From Seiridium cupressi (lineage: Eukaryota; Ascomycota; Sordariomycetes; Amphisphaeriales; Sporocadaceae), in assembly GCA_036674765.1 (NCBI GenBank), contig JARVKI010000045.1, positions 248,001 to 312,000 of the forward strand: 64,000 bases of DNA, given 5' to 3'. This document shows, piece after piece, positions 10,679-22,004 of this stretch; the first letter of the stretch is position 1; each line of letters starts with the position of its first letter. Both the position numbers and the translations under genes were made by a program. Below the pieces are notes generated by a model that did no database searches, was not told the origin of the DNA, and saw only the letters and a list, made by a program, of their open reading frames with translations.

Positions 10679-12953
10679 TCAATTTCCTGTCATAGCACAT
10701 ATGGAGGCAGCTGCATCAACCTCTTCTTCCGTCACTTTGTAACTGCCTGTAAGTCCTGACATCAGTCTCTCCGTCTCACAAATAATGCGCAAAGCTTGCT
10801 CCACGCTCGGCGACTCGGGCGCACCCAGGGTTTCTTGCCATCTCCGAAAGACTTTTCTAAGATGTGGGCCTGTTTCCGTTATATCGTACCGATGGGTAAC
10901 TTGACTGGTAGACCGCCCAGTAGCAAGAAGAATCATCATTGCTGTGGCCATGCTTATGAATGGTGAGCTCAAGATAGCATCGTGTTTAAAATGTGTAGGC
11001 TCGACTTACGACAGAGCGCATATCCACGTATCCACAAGAACAGTGTGTGCAAACCCCGTGAGAGCCAGAATATGGGAGGTACAAGCATCCAAACAGATAT
11101 GGGCCCCGTCTATAAGATCATTCTTGCTGATACCACGTCCATCATGATGGCTATTTGCAAGAATCCATGCAAGGTATGGCCTGTATATGACACTCTTGCA
11201 TGTCAAGTAACGTTGTCTCAGGAAGCCACCGCATTCGGATGGTAGCTCGGAAATGTTGTATGCATCAAAGCGGAACGCATGAGGAAGTACATCCCGCCAC
11301 TCGTCAAGTTGGTGGTCGAGTTCCGTAACAATGGCTGGAAAGCGTGTGATATCTGTCGCTGCCCCCGAATCGCGGGCGTAAAGGAGGTGGTGGACTCTGT
11401 TCAAGAGGCGACGCATAGAGATACAAGCGAGAAAGTACAAGGATGCATGCTCGGTTTGGTCCGGGTCTGCATGGGTCATGTAAGTCCCGGGTAGAGGTAC
11501 TGACGACTCAATCTGCGCAATTCCACTTTGGGGAAGTGCCGACAACTCGGCCAAGTAGTCACTTAAGGTGCTTTAGCTTTGCGGTATGGGACCAACATCA
11601 TAATCCGGGATTTTGCAGTCGCCTACCTTTCCAAGATGTAGCAAGCCCAGAAGATCCGTCGTAGGCACTCTTGCTTCTCGATCGGCTCGTTCACCGGCGG
11701 ATATGAAAGTAATAACAAACATTTGGAGGCGGTGTTGTGTATGTAATTCCAAGCCTGGAGAGGTCGGCGCAAGTAAGCAAAGTAAAGCCTAGGAATTTCA
11801 GTTGGTGTGGACCACACGAGCCAGAGTGTCCACCTACGCCGCAAAGAATAGTGACTGGACTGCCATGCAACTCATTTCGGAGTGGACCATGTGCATTGCT
11901 TTAAAAGCGCCGTCAAAGTACAAGTCGCCCATCGCTTTCCGTGCGCGTCGAAACTCGACCTCCTCACGGTTCGTGATAGTGTCCTCGCTGTAGACCAACC
12001 CACGCACCACTTCGCCTGCGCACCCAAGGGCCATAATCAGTTGTGCGCAACAACTTCCCACAAGGTCAGTGCTCTCAAGAAGTCCCTGAGCGATCAAGGA
12101 CCGCGTGTTTTCTAGCTGAGACAGAGACAGAATAGGATACCAGAAGTTCACGGCCCCCTGAAAAGAATTGAGGATGGCGTCGAGATCTACGGGAGAAAGA
12201 TAGGGATACATCGAGTTCGTACGCATCAGTAGATTTGGCCTTGACTGCTCTAATTGAAAGATTGATGTGTAGTTCTGCCGAATGGAGGGAAATGCATCGA
12301 AGTACGACCAAGATAGGATTGACTCGGTGGTCGAGGTGTGCAAGGAGTCAAGGATGGCGTTCTCCAGATTGCTCGTCTGGCGCGCTGGGTGGACATCGTC
12401 GATTGATAAGCTTCTCTGAGACAATGGGCGAGCAGATATAGGACTCTGCAGGCCCTGAATCGCGTTCGTGGGGGGCTGAACCTGGTTTCCCGTCAGGCGA
12501 AATGTGTTTATATGGAGATGCAACTCTCACCAGAGTCAAGTTCATCTGCTGGAGCAGCTCTTCAACTCTCAAGACGCCCTCGAGAATGAGATCACTCTTT
12601 CCCCGACTGGCATAGTATTAGATATATTGTTCGTAGCACCAGTTGTTGAGTTGGTAAGAGACTGACGTATTGGCTTCCGAGCCATAAGAACATTCCTGTT
12701 TGGAATTGAGGCACGCATGGCATGGCTTGTTACCATCGCATCTGTTCGAGTTAGCAATATTGACTCTAGAGATGCGATCCAGTGCAAACCCGGCTGCAAG
12801 GAGAGGGCCCGTACCTGATCTTCCTAGACCTGCAGACATCGCACTGTGGATCCGTCAGTGTGAAACTCGGTCTTAATCAGGAGAAATTCTTACTGCGTGC
12901 GACGTCCTAAGCCGCTTCTTGGAGGGTTCTATCGAATCTGCTAAGTCGTCCAT
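10679..12953 (-). CDS. Zn2Cys6 transcription factor with fungal-specific TF domain (628 aa)
   Basis: Eight exons on the complement were assembled: 12894-12953, 12815-12843, 12667-12741, 12531-12606, 11838-12481, 11627-11788, 11010-11561 and 10679-10967. All join in frame to 628 residues. The first three exons (60, 29 and 75 nt) together encode the zinc cluster CDVCRSRKIRC...CHAC...C with exact C-x2-C-x6-C-x5-C-x2-C-x6-C spacing. A short leucine-rich linker (EGVLRVEELLQQMNLTL) follows, then the PF04082-type middle homology region from about residue 170 (FDAFPSIRQNY, FFAALYFAYLRRPLQAW, LRRIFWACYILER). It is expected to be nuclear and bind paired CGG triplets. It lies between the beta-galactosidase and the permease, so it is a strong candidate for their regulator. 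The 42-bp seventh intron is the least certain. Confidence 0.85.
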
Positions 12954-13688
12954 TTGCCTTGGTGTCTAGGTCCGGACCGACGCGGACCGTGAGAGGAAGG
13001 AAGCGTTGAGCCGATTCAAATACGAGTGGCCACACCGACAGCCTGGAAGATCATGTGGAGAAGCGGGGATAGACCCGAAGTCATTTGGAGAGAACCATGC
13101 CAGCATGCTTGGTCACCTCGGCTAGGAACACCATTGGTTCGCTTCTGATTCCATCCTAACCGTCAACTTCGCTCCGCGTCCCCGCAGTAGACCTGCAGCA
13201 AGTTTGTCCTTTCTCCCCAGCTTGATTAAGGCCGGCAGGCGCTTCACACCATACAATGTCGATGGGTCTAACCACTCTTGAAAATAAAGCGAATTCGTTG
13301 GTCTCATTCATATGTATGCCATGGCAGAGTTCCGCCCTATTGTTGGCAGATCGTTCGTGGCAGGGTTCGGGGACTTGGGCCGCTTCTTCCTCCGTCTGCC
13401 ATGATGGTGGTACCACCGTTGCATTCGGTTACCCTGCTTCAGCAGCACCAATGAGTCCGCATCTTCTTCAAAAAGTGGCCACGACCATGCTGCAGATTGA
13501 CATGGTCTGACATGAGCCGACATATAAAGATGTGCATCTCGCATTACGCTTTCTCGCAACCACACCTGTTGGTTGTGTGCTTGACTGTCAACAAACCCAA
13601 GCCGCCACAGGCAGTTGACAAACAAACATAATCCTTCTGGTCAATTGACAAAACCCTCCAAGTTCTCAGCCTCGTAGGCTTACCAGCC
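12954..13688. promoter_or_regulatory. Shared divergent promoter of the Zn2Cys6 gene and the MFS permease
   Basis: 735 bp separate the two start codons. The end next to the regulator carries two CGGACCG copies (12973-12979 and 12983-12989), 10 bp apart and about 20 bp upstream of its ATG. I see no gene in the interval. Confidence 0.6.
12973..12989 (+). promoter_or_regulatory. Tandem CGGACCG boxes
   Basis: Two identical heptamers CGGACCG are separated by ACG, so their repeat distance is one helical turn. Each is a CGG/CCG pair with a one-base spacer. The same heptamer is at 6777-6783 upstream of the beta-galactosidase. One further copy inside the HAD coding region (5340-5346) shows that single hits can occur by chance. 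Confidence 0.4.
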
Positions 13689-15603
13689 ATGGCGGAGGCA
13701 GAGAAAGAAACCCGCGTGTCTGGCGAGCCAATTGCCGACCACCAACCTGACACGAGCGCCGCCGTGCAGCTGGCTCACGATGTCGACAACACTGTGTACT
13801 CGCCGTGGACCCCGACTCTGTTCCGCCTGTATTTTGTTTTGGTAATTGCCTACTTGTGTGGCTGTCTGAACGGCTATGATGGATCATTGATGGGTGGGTT
13901 GAACGGGATGACGTCTTATCAAAAATACTTCCACATGTGTGTATCCACCATACATCATTCAGAGCTCAAGTCAAACATGGCTGGGATTCTCTCGAAAATG
14001 CTTGTCATCCATAGACTGACAATGGGTGTTGCAGGACTGTGGCGGGCTCTAGTACTGGTCTCGTCTTCGCCATGTATAACATTGGATCTGTCGCAGCCGT
14101 GTTCTTCACTGGACCGACAAATGATTATCTCGGCCGAAGATCTGGCATGTTTACGGGAGCGTTAATTGTGATCATTGGCACATGTATACAGGCTCCCTCG
14201 ACATCATACGGGATGTTCTTGGGCGGCCGTTTTGTAAGTTACCCTATCGAAGTCCATGCCGAATAATCTACCATGCACCATTGAAGTACACTGAACAAGC
14301 ATATCAGTCCGAAGCTAATGACTTTCATGATAGGTCCTTGGATTTGGTGTCTCGTTCTGTTGCGTCAGCGCTCCCTGCTATGTGAGTGAGTTAGGTACGT
14401 ACCAAGGGGAACAGCACTTTATGGGGCTCTGAAAGCTGACATTCCCCGAAAAGCACACCCAAAATGGCGTGGTACAATTACTGGCCTCTATAACTGCACA
14501 TGGTACATCGGATCCATCGTTGCCAGTTGGGTGGTATACAGCTGCAGCTATCTTGAGCGCGCCGACGCCTGGCGCATTCCTATCTGGTGCCAGATGATCA
14601 CGTCAGGAATTGTTATTACCGGTGTCTGGTTCTTACCCGAGTCCCCACGCTGGCTCATGGCTCGCGACCGCGTGGATGAGGCTGCTCAAGTACTCGCCAA
14701 ATATCACGGCGACAACGATACTTCCCACCCAATCGTTCAACTGCAGCTCAAGGAGATGACGCAACAAGTCAGTACTGATGCCAGCGACAAGAAATGGTGG
14801 GACTACCACGAACTTTGGGATACGCACTCTGCCCGTAGACGTCTTATCTGCGTACTGGGAATGGCCTGTTTCGGCCAAGTGTCTGGAAACAGCTTGAGTA
14901 GCTATTACATGGCTGCCATGCTTTCATCAGCCGGAATCACCGAAGAGCACCGAGTCCTTGCCCTGAATGCAATCAATCCCGTCTTGTGTTTTCTTGGGGC
15001 CATTCTAGGAGCGCGGATGACGGATGTTGTAGGTCGAAGGTGAGTACATCAAGGCAAGGCACATTGCAAAGACAGCTGGAACTAACAAATATCAGGCCTC
15101 TGCTGATTTACACGACTATCTTCTGCTCGGTGTGCTTTGCAATCATCACGGGAACATCCAAGTTGGCGACCGACGACCCGAGCCAAGTCACTGCCGCAAA
15201 CACCACCGTGGCATTCATCTTCATTTTCGGCATCGTTTTCTCCTTCGGCTGGACGCCTCTACAGAGCATGTACATTGCAGAGACACTTCCAACTGCTACA
15301 CGGGCCAAGGGAACTGCTCTTGGCAACTTTGCCAGCAGTGCATCGAGCACGGTGCTTCAATATGCAAGTGGTCCAGCGTTCGAAGCCATTGGGTACTACT
15401 TCTATCTCGTCTTTGTCTTCTGGGACCTTATCGAAGTCGGTTTCATGTATCTTTATTTCCCGGAGACCAAGGACCGCACCCTCGAAGAATTAACCGAGGT
15501 GTTTGAAGCATCGAATCCGGTCAAGAAGAGTTTGGAAAAGAGAAACGCTGAAACTGTCCTCCGAACGCTGCAGATCGAGCTAGACGAGAAGTCTGTCGCA
15601 TAA
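13689..15603 (+). CDS. MFS sugar transporter, LAC12/lactose-permease type (533 aa)
   Basis: Five exons (13689-13936, 14035-14233, 14334-14394, 14454-15039, 15096-15603) give 533 residues with about 12 membrane spans. Family marks are [14 protein letters not shown] in helix 1, [13 protein letters not shown] in loop 2-3 (the D-x-x-GRR/K sugar-porter signature), [12 protein letters not shown] at the end of the N-half, and [13 protein letters not shown] at the C-terminus. The [13 protein letters not shown] block is typical of the fungal lactose/galactoside permease clade. It probably imports lactose or another beta-galactoside by proton symport for the adjacent intracellular GH2 enzyme. Introns of 98, 100, 59 and 56 bp have GT(G/A)NGT donors and CTAAT/CTGAC branch sites. 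It shares a promoter with the Zn2Cys6 gene. Confidence 0.88.
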
Positions 15604-15836
15604 AAATCGACAATTGGATATTATCAGTCACATGAGAACCCTTGGTTAATACAGACGATACAAAACATGTTTGGTGGCGAAGAGCCTCTCTGCTTAGTCG
15701 AATAAGCTATCTGAAACATGCCAAGCCTGGCCAACTGTCTACTGTAACAGGTTAACATGAACATGAGAACCATGTTTATGCACTCGTGCTTTGATGATTA
15801 CCAGTACATATCTGTACCTCGTGCGAAGCTAAACCC

Positions 15837-17108
15837 TTATATCACAGCCATGTGAATCTGAAGCTCGCTGTCTGTCTTCCACGTTACCGGAACACCAGGG
15901 GCAACATAGTAAATATATCCCTCCTGAAGCTCGTGGGTCTTTCCGTCAGCCTTCATGGTACCTTTTCCGGAAGTAACTATCAGAACCCCGGGTCCTTCAC
16001 TTGCTGTTATCTCGTCCTCTTCTCCTGCCTTCAGGTCCGCCTTCAACATATCGAATTCGCTCAATGCAGGTTTGTACACTACCGTTTTGCCGGTCTTACT
16101 CTTCTCGGTCTTTTGGCTGGGAAGGAGGACGTCTTCTTTGCTATGGGACTTGAAGGTGAGCGTCTCGGCGAACAGATCGATGCTGTTGCGCTCCGCCGGA
16201 GGACAGAAACCTGTGTTCAACACGTTGTTGGATCTCGCCATGCACTCAACGATATCACCGGAAAGATAGGCATGAATTCCATCGGCAGGGATGAAGATGG
16301 CGTCTCCTGCGTTAAACACCAAAAAGTTCATGAGGAGAAGCGCAACCAAATTACCAGCATCGTCGCGACCGTACTGATCTTGGAGACGCGGCAGCAAATC
16401 CAACATGTACGACGAATCTCCAAGATCCGATTTAGGGGCTTGCGCAAGCTGTTTTTGAACCTTTTCGACCTCTTTCAGGTCTGTCTTCAGGATGTTGCGT
16501 GTGACATTGCGCAGGGTTTCGTCAGACCAGTTACCCGTGTTGGCCGGTACAAACTGTTGTAATGGCTTCAACTTGAAAAGGGGTTCAATCTGAGACAGTG
16601 GCTTGAACCCAGCGAACACTTCGAACTTTGATAGGGCAACTGCGATCTCCGGCTTGTGGTTGGGGTCTGTGAAGTTCTCGGGATCCTTCTCATGGAGCTT
16701 CGTGGCCAATTCCTTGTTCGGGTGGATCTGCAGAGGCAGGGCTTTGGCGATGGAAAGAATCTGGCAGGTGTCAGAACGCATGCATCAAGAGGGAAGAGGG
16801 AATAGAGCTTCTCTCACTTTTGGAAGGAAAGGCAGCTGTGCATCATATTTCTCAATGACTTTCTTCCCAAGCAATTGCTCTTTGTTCGCATCGATCACAT
16901 CCTTTAGCAGTTCGCCGCTGTCTAGCTTGCGGGCCGGAAAGTCCGGATAGTCACCAAACCACATCTCAGAATAGAACTCGTCATTCTTGACATTAAAGTC
17001 GATGCCAGGCGTTCGCTCACATAGCTGAGCTGCGAGGGACTGCTTTCCCTTTTTCCCCCAGGGATAATTGTTGCAGGTGCCGCTGAGCTGAAATACTAAA
17101 GGCGCCAT
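15837..17108 (-). CDS. PMI40: Mannose-6-phosphate isomerase, type I (404 aa)
   Basis: Two exons on the complement, 16818-17108 and 15837-16760, are separated by a 57-bp GTGAGA...CAG intron and give 404 residues, slightly shorter than yeast Pmi40. The zinc site is complete: Gln108 and His110 in LQIHPN, Glu135 in KPEIAVAL, and His260 in GIHAYLSG. The enzyme interconverts fructose-6-phosphate and mannose-6-phosphate in the cytosol and feeds GDP-mannose synthesis for glycoproteins and cell wall. It lies tail to tail with the permease (233 bp between stops). It diverges from the DUF3292 gene across about 1.07 kb. Confidence 0.93.
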
Positions 17109-18177
17109 CTTGTTCAGGGCTTCGTAGTTGCGATCACGCGGTGTAATTGAAAATGGATTGATTCAGATAGAGCCTGGTATTGATTGTTCGTGAATGAAAA
17201 CCGTGATGGATATAAATTGGTCTCAAAAATGCCCATCCGTCCATCGTAGACGCTCGTCTGCTTTTGTGCATCTTCTCAACGATTACCTCAGTATGTTGTG
17301 ATGGCCACATGGCGTCATAGACCATCATCTCTGCAGCGTAACGCTCCGTGCGAACCGTTGAGCGCTGGATTTCAGTGGGATGTGTGGAGTGCTTGCGGCG
17401 GGGTTTGCTGGGCTGTTTATATAGAGCCGCAGCAGCTTGGTTCAGTGGAATTTTAGCCAGGGAATTTCGTCACTCAGCTGAATCCGTGTACACACGATCT
17501 TCGCGGAGCCTCCCTTGCAAGGTATCCTGACCGGCAATCATCGCTGACAGTATCGGTCGGGGTCGGTCGAATGTTAGGACCGGCCCACAGAGGTTATCTG
17601 CGCGGTCGATCGTCAGCTGGGACTGTTTACCTGGCACGGCAGCCAGGGTAGATACGTCGGAGACTAATGTATTGAGGTCTAGCTTGCTGTCAGACTGCAG
17701 CTAATGCTCAACTCGGGGTTAAGAAGCCAGGGGCCAGTCGCCAAAACCTGCGATTACCTCGATGCATCGTAGATACGAATTCCACAATTTACTGCTTAAG
17801 TTTTAGTTGCGCTCCCATCCCCAAGCCTTGCACGTCATTCAAGACGTGTGCAAAGAGCTGAAGGCGCACTAAGGCCACCTAGCGCATTGTTCAGCCGCCT
17901 TGAGCCTATAGATTTGCGACTGTAACTGCTCAATCATAAGGTTGGTTTAGCCATCGACGTCATTCCCACGATGCAGCTGAAACCGCGCGCCGTTGAGACA
18001 ATCAACTGCCTTGGAAGCCAAAGATCTAAACATGGAAATCTGAGGAGAAGGACCCTCCCATAACCTCTTGAAATCGCCTTGAATAGGCCTTTCGCTTTTG
18101 TCCTTCTATTTCAGCTGCACATCGGGCCTCTGATCAACCGCGATACCTCCAAACCTCACGGCGGGCCTGCACGCATC
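17109..18177. other. Divergent promoter of PMI and DUF3292 genes
   Basis: 1069 bp of mixed sequence lies between two start codons. No gene, RNA or repeat is evident. GGTCGG-type triplets recur near 17555-17580, without a recognisable operator. Confidence 0.5.
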
Positions 18178-20389
18178 ATGGCAACTCCAATGTACACAAA
18201 TGAGGACATTCCTCCCGCCTCACAGCCTTCGGAGACTACACAAACTTCGGGGACAGGAATAGCAGATTTCTTGCCCATCCCGGATACTCAACCTGAGACC
18301 GATCCCTATAAAGACGACACGGCAAACCACCTTACTGATGAGCCCACGCTCTCCCACGCCCTCGCGACAGACAACCACGAAGAGAAAGGTGCTGCACAGA
18401 TGGAACATGCTGAAGAAGACGTTGCAGACCTGGGTTGGCACAAGCAGAAGGATGGAATGCCAGACCCACTGGTGGGCGGCTTAGACAATGAGGAGTTATG
18501 GCTTCTTATCCGACGGTTCAACAAACAGATGTACCATGTCAAGGAAGTCTCTAGCGCTGTCCCAGGCAATCTCGATCTCAACATCGCGGACGAGGAAGAA
18601 TTCTCGCCAGACAAGCTACGAGCAAACATCGAGCGGCTTTACATGACAGTCATTATTGGCTTGCTCGGTGCGGTGAAGCAAATAGCTCGCCTACGCTCCT
18701 GGCGTGAGACGAGAAGAACCGCTGCTTTCTGTGCTGTAAGTCCGCACACTGCCACCTTGAGATCGTTCCCTGCTAATCGGTCTACCACAGGCTTACTCGA
18801 TCGCTTGGGCATTTGACTTCGTCGTTCCTCTTTTCAGTGTTACCATGATCACACTGATTGTGTATCCGCCTTCCAGAAACGTATTGTTCCCACCGGCTCC
18901 CATCGCCCTCGTTGATAACAAGTCTGGCGGCGTGCAGAAGCCAAAGGCTGGTGTTCTTGGAAGTCATGATTCAGCAACAGGTGCCCCTGAAAACCACAAG
19001 GGTGAAGCCGTCGAGCAGGAGGCCAGTAATTTCTTCAACGGGATCACGTCTGTTGTCCTTACAAGCGCGACCGGAAAACACCCCCAGGGCGAGCCTGATA
19101 CCGACGGCAAAGAGCCTGGTGAGGATATGCCTGACCCATCGAGCATTGCGGTCAGTGCAGCGGACGCAAAAGACGTTGCTGCGGGCGGAAAGCCTGCTGC
19201 ACATCACGACAAAACCAAGGTGCCGGTCGAGAACGCCATGTGGACAAAGATGAGACCTATCATGCATGGTAAGTACTTAAGAGTATCTCCTGTAACTAGT
19301 GTCTGACTCTATTTAGGTGTTGCCGACGTATCTGATACTTGGGAGAGATTTGCCAACGCCTTATCACCTACAACGCCGTTTCCCCGAGATCTCTATCGTT
19401 TGAGACTTGCAGCACTCCTGGTTCCACTTCTGCTCGTCTCAGTGTTTGTAACGTCTTACATGTTCATGAAAGGTGTAACTTTTGGTGTCGGGTTTGGTTT
19501 CTTCGGTGACCCAATCATTACCCCCGGTATCGCACTTCTTAACCGCAAGTTTCCGCATTGGCAGAAGCTCTTGGAACTCCGCAATACTGTGCTCAAAGGC
19601 GTCCCTACCAATGCACAGCTGACACTTACGTTGCTTCGCATTGGTGAGGCCAACAAGGCGCCACTGCCTCCGGCACCTCGCGGCGTTAAACCACCTCCAG
19701 ACCAACCGGCGGATGTCACTGACGCAGAATTGCGAGCCACGGGAGCGGAGCCTCCGCTCAACGCGACCGATGCAGAGCTTGACAATGCAATGCAGCATGA
19801 CCCAACAGTGGCCCATGAAACGGGCGGCGACGACATTGATGCGGCTAAACCTTCCAAGCACGGGAGGAAGAGCAGCAAGATCCTTGGCTTCTTCAAGGGG
19901 GTTTCGAAGGGGGCTGTCAAAACAACCATGGGCGCGGACAAAGTGCGAGCGAAAGTTGGGTCACATCACGCCAAGGATCGATTGGGAGCCGCTCCCCGCC
20001 CCAATGTCAACCTCTTGTCTGGCCCAGTTAATTTCCAGGGTCGCCACAACGGTAAAAAAGGTCATGTATACATTACGACCAAGGCAACAATCCCAGCCAT
20101 TGCATTCAGCACCGATAGTACTATCGAGAAGATTGGGTCCGAGGATAGAGAGGATTTGCATCCACTCTGGAGTATTCCTGTCGCAGATATCAAGGAGTTG
20201 AAGAAGACCGGGGGTTACGGATGGAAAGCGAAGATCGTTGTTGGTTGGTCTCTCGGACGAGAAGTCGCCGATGCGTTGGAGATAGTCGACCGAAGAGGTC
20301 AAATGTGGAAAGTTACCGCTTTGCCATTGAGAGATGAGCTATTCAACCGCCTGATTGCAATGGGAGGTCAGAAGTGGGAGGCTTGGTGA
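18178..20389 (+). CDS. DUF3292-family membrane protein (702 aa)
   Basis: Three exons (18178-18735, 18791-19268, 19317-20389) give 702 residues. The first in-frame ATG, at 18178, is used. The acidic disordered N-terminus (about residues 1-95) is followed by a conserved block with LIRRFNKQMYHVKEV. Hydrophobic segments occur near AYSIAWAFDFVVPLFSVTM and later LAALLVPLLLVSVFVTSYMF and the glycine-rich GVGFGFFGDPIITPGIALL. The C-terminal third resembles a GRAM/PH-like fold (VYITTKATIPAIAFST, WSIPVADIKELKKTGGYGW). This matches the fungal family DUF3292 (PF11696), whose function is unknown. Membrane localisation is inferred from the hydrophobic segments. Introns are 55 and 48 bp with canonical borders. 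Confidence 0.82.
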
Positions 20390-20994
20390 GGCGCTCGACC
20401 ATCATTACGATAATACACGTTGACCGGCCACTAGTTCGCGGGTGTGGGTAGGGTAATGAGAAACGATGTGTATACATGTATTATAGCATATAAACGAACT
20501 TGACGATTATATATATTACCACTTCCAACGTATGAAACCACAATTGTCGTGCAAATTGTTGAGATAGCAAGGTTCGTGTCGTTGCTGGAAGTGACCGCAG
20601 CTGATCTTGAATTTTTTTCATTCGTTCTGATGAGGTGCATGTTGTTTATTTTAATGCCTTTCGTGATGCATCAAACCTTGGGCGGGTGCTAAGTTAAACT
20701 CAAGACCCACACACTTGACTACAAAGCCACCAAACAATAAACTCTTCGTTCGCGTTGGCGGGACGTTGCCGGTGCAAGCCGAGGTCGGCGATTTGTTGTT
20801 GGCTCCACATCGGAAAGGCTAGCCCTAGAGCCGATCAGACACGGCGGAAGCTCCGAGGGATCGTATCTGTACATCCGAAGGCTTGCCTTGTGAGCCAAGA
20901 TCTGCGTTGCCTGCCAAACCAGATCTCACTCGCATGGGCGCAGAGGAAACGGCTGATCTTTCATTTCTAGGCCATACGTACCCCATTCGTCGTC
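20390..20994. other. Intergenic between DUF3292 and isochorismatase genes
   Basis: 605 bp. The first part is the AT-rich 3' flank of the DUF3292 gene and the second the promoter of the hydrolase. No other feature is seen. Confidence 0.5.
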
Positions 20995-21721
20995 ATGGCT
21001 TCAGCTCTCGATTCCCACTCACAAGCAGCTTCATATGCCCAAAGCGGTTATGGCAATCGTATGGGTTGGGGCAATAAACCAGTTCTGGTTTTGATCGATG
21101 TCTGTAAGGCGTACTGGACTGCCGGGTCGCCTTTGGATTGTAGCGCACATGAGCCGACGGCAAAAGCACCCCAAGCAATGCGCAACTTACTGGCGGCGGC
21201 ACGAGCATCTGGGACTCCCGTCATCTGGACGGCAGTCGAGTACACAAACCCCGACATGCAGGACGCCGGTCTGTTCTGGCTCAAGTCCAAGACCTTGAAT
21301 GTATGGAATGTAAACGACACGCGAGGCTTGGGCGACTGGGTCGATGGATTGGTACCAGAAAAGAGTGAGATGGTCATCAAGAAGAAGTACGCGAGTGCTT
21401 TCTTCGGCACATCGCTAGCTACGGATCTCCGTGTCATGGGAGCAGACACCGTTGTCCTATGTGGCGTCAGTACCAGTGGCTGCGTGAGGGCGAGCACTTT
21501 AGATGCAATGCAGAACGGATATCGGCCAATGGTGAGTTCCTCAAGTGCTACATTCCAACTTGTGTGGCTGATCAATATACCAGGTTGTGGGATCTGCTTG
21601 TGGCGACCGGAGCGATGAGATTCAAAATGCCAACCTTTTTGACCTCAACGCCAAGTATGCGGACGTTGTGAATGAGGAAGAAGCGATTGAGCATTTAAAA
21701 GCTGGCTGGCCAATGGCCTAA
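20995..21721 (+). CDS. Isochorismatase-family cysteine hydrolase, N-carbamoylsarcosine amidase-like (224 aa)
   Basis: Exons 20995-21531 and 21584-21721, joined across a 52-bp GTGAGT...CAG intron, give 224 residues. The catalytic triad of the family is present: Asp35 (VLIDVCKAY), a Lys at about 131 (KKKYASAFFGTSL) and nucleophile Cys163 in GVSTSGCVRAS, preceded by the usual Val-Ser-Thr-Ser cis-peptide region. These enzymes cleave amide or carbamoyl groups of small nitrogen compounds; N-carbamoylsarcosine and maleamate are known substrates. The last exon (GSACGDRSDEIQNANLFDLN) is typical of that subgroup. The true substrate cannot be read from sequence. Its convergent neighbour is a nucleobase transporter, consistent with a nitrogen-scavenging role. 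Confidence 0.85.
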
Positions 21722-21948
21722 GCAGAAGACAGGACTGATACCATACAATATATTGAATTGATATACCTTGGCCCTTCCCAACCAATAATGTGCCTAGTAT
21801 TTTAGGAAATGAAGAAGGGGGATACCGGGTTTCGTGCACTGATGGCTTGATGGGTATCCGCGACCAATCACACAGCAAGTCAAATATCCCGAATGAATTT
21901 ACATTGCGAATAACAGCATTTGAGTGTCCAGATCAAATCTGGGTGTAC

Positions 21949-21989
21949 GTCTATTTGGGTGCACATCTATTTGGGTGCGCGTCTATCTG
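21949..21989 (+). repeat. Short tandem repeat, 16-bp unit, about 2.6 copies
   Basis: The unit RTCTATTTGGGTGCRC is present twice (21949-21964, 21965-21980) and again partially. It sits just past the stop codon of the NCS1 transporter, in the shared 3' flank of the two convergent genes. Confidence 0.7.
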
Positions 21990-22004
21990 CGATTCATGTT
22001 AGAT

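Noticed and set aside
17540..17600. GGTCGG repeats in the PMI/DUF3292 promoter as a Zn2Cys6 operator
   Set aside because: The triplets are direct and irregular, and differ from the CGGACCG motif; not enough to support a site.
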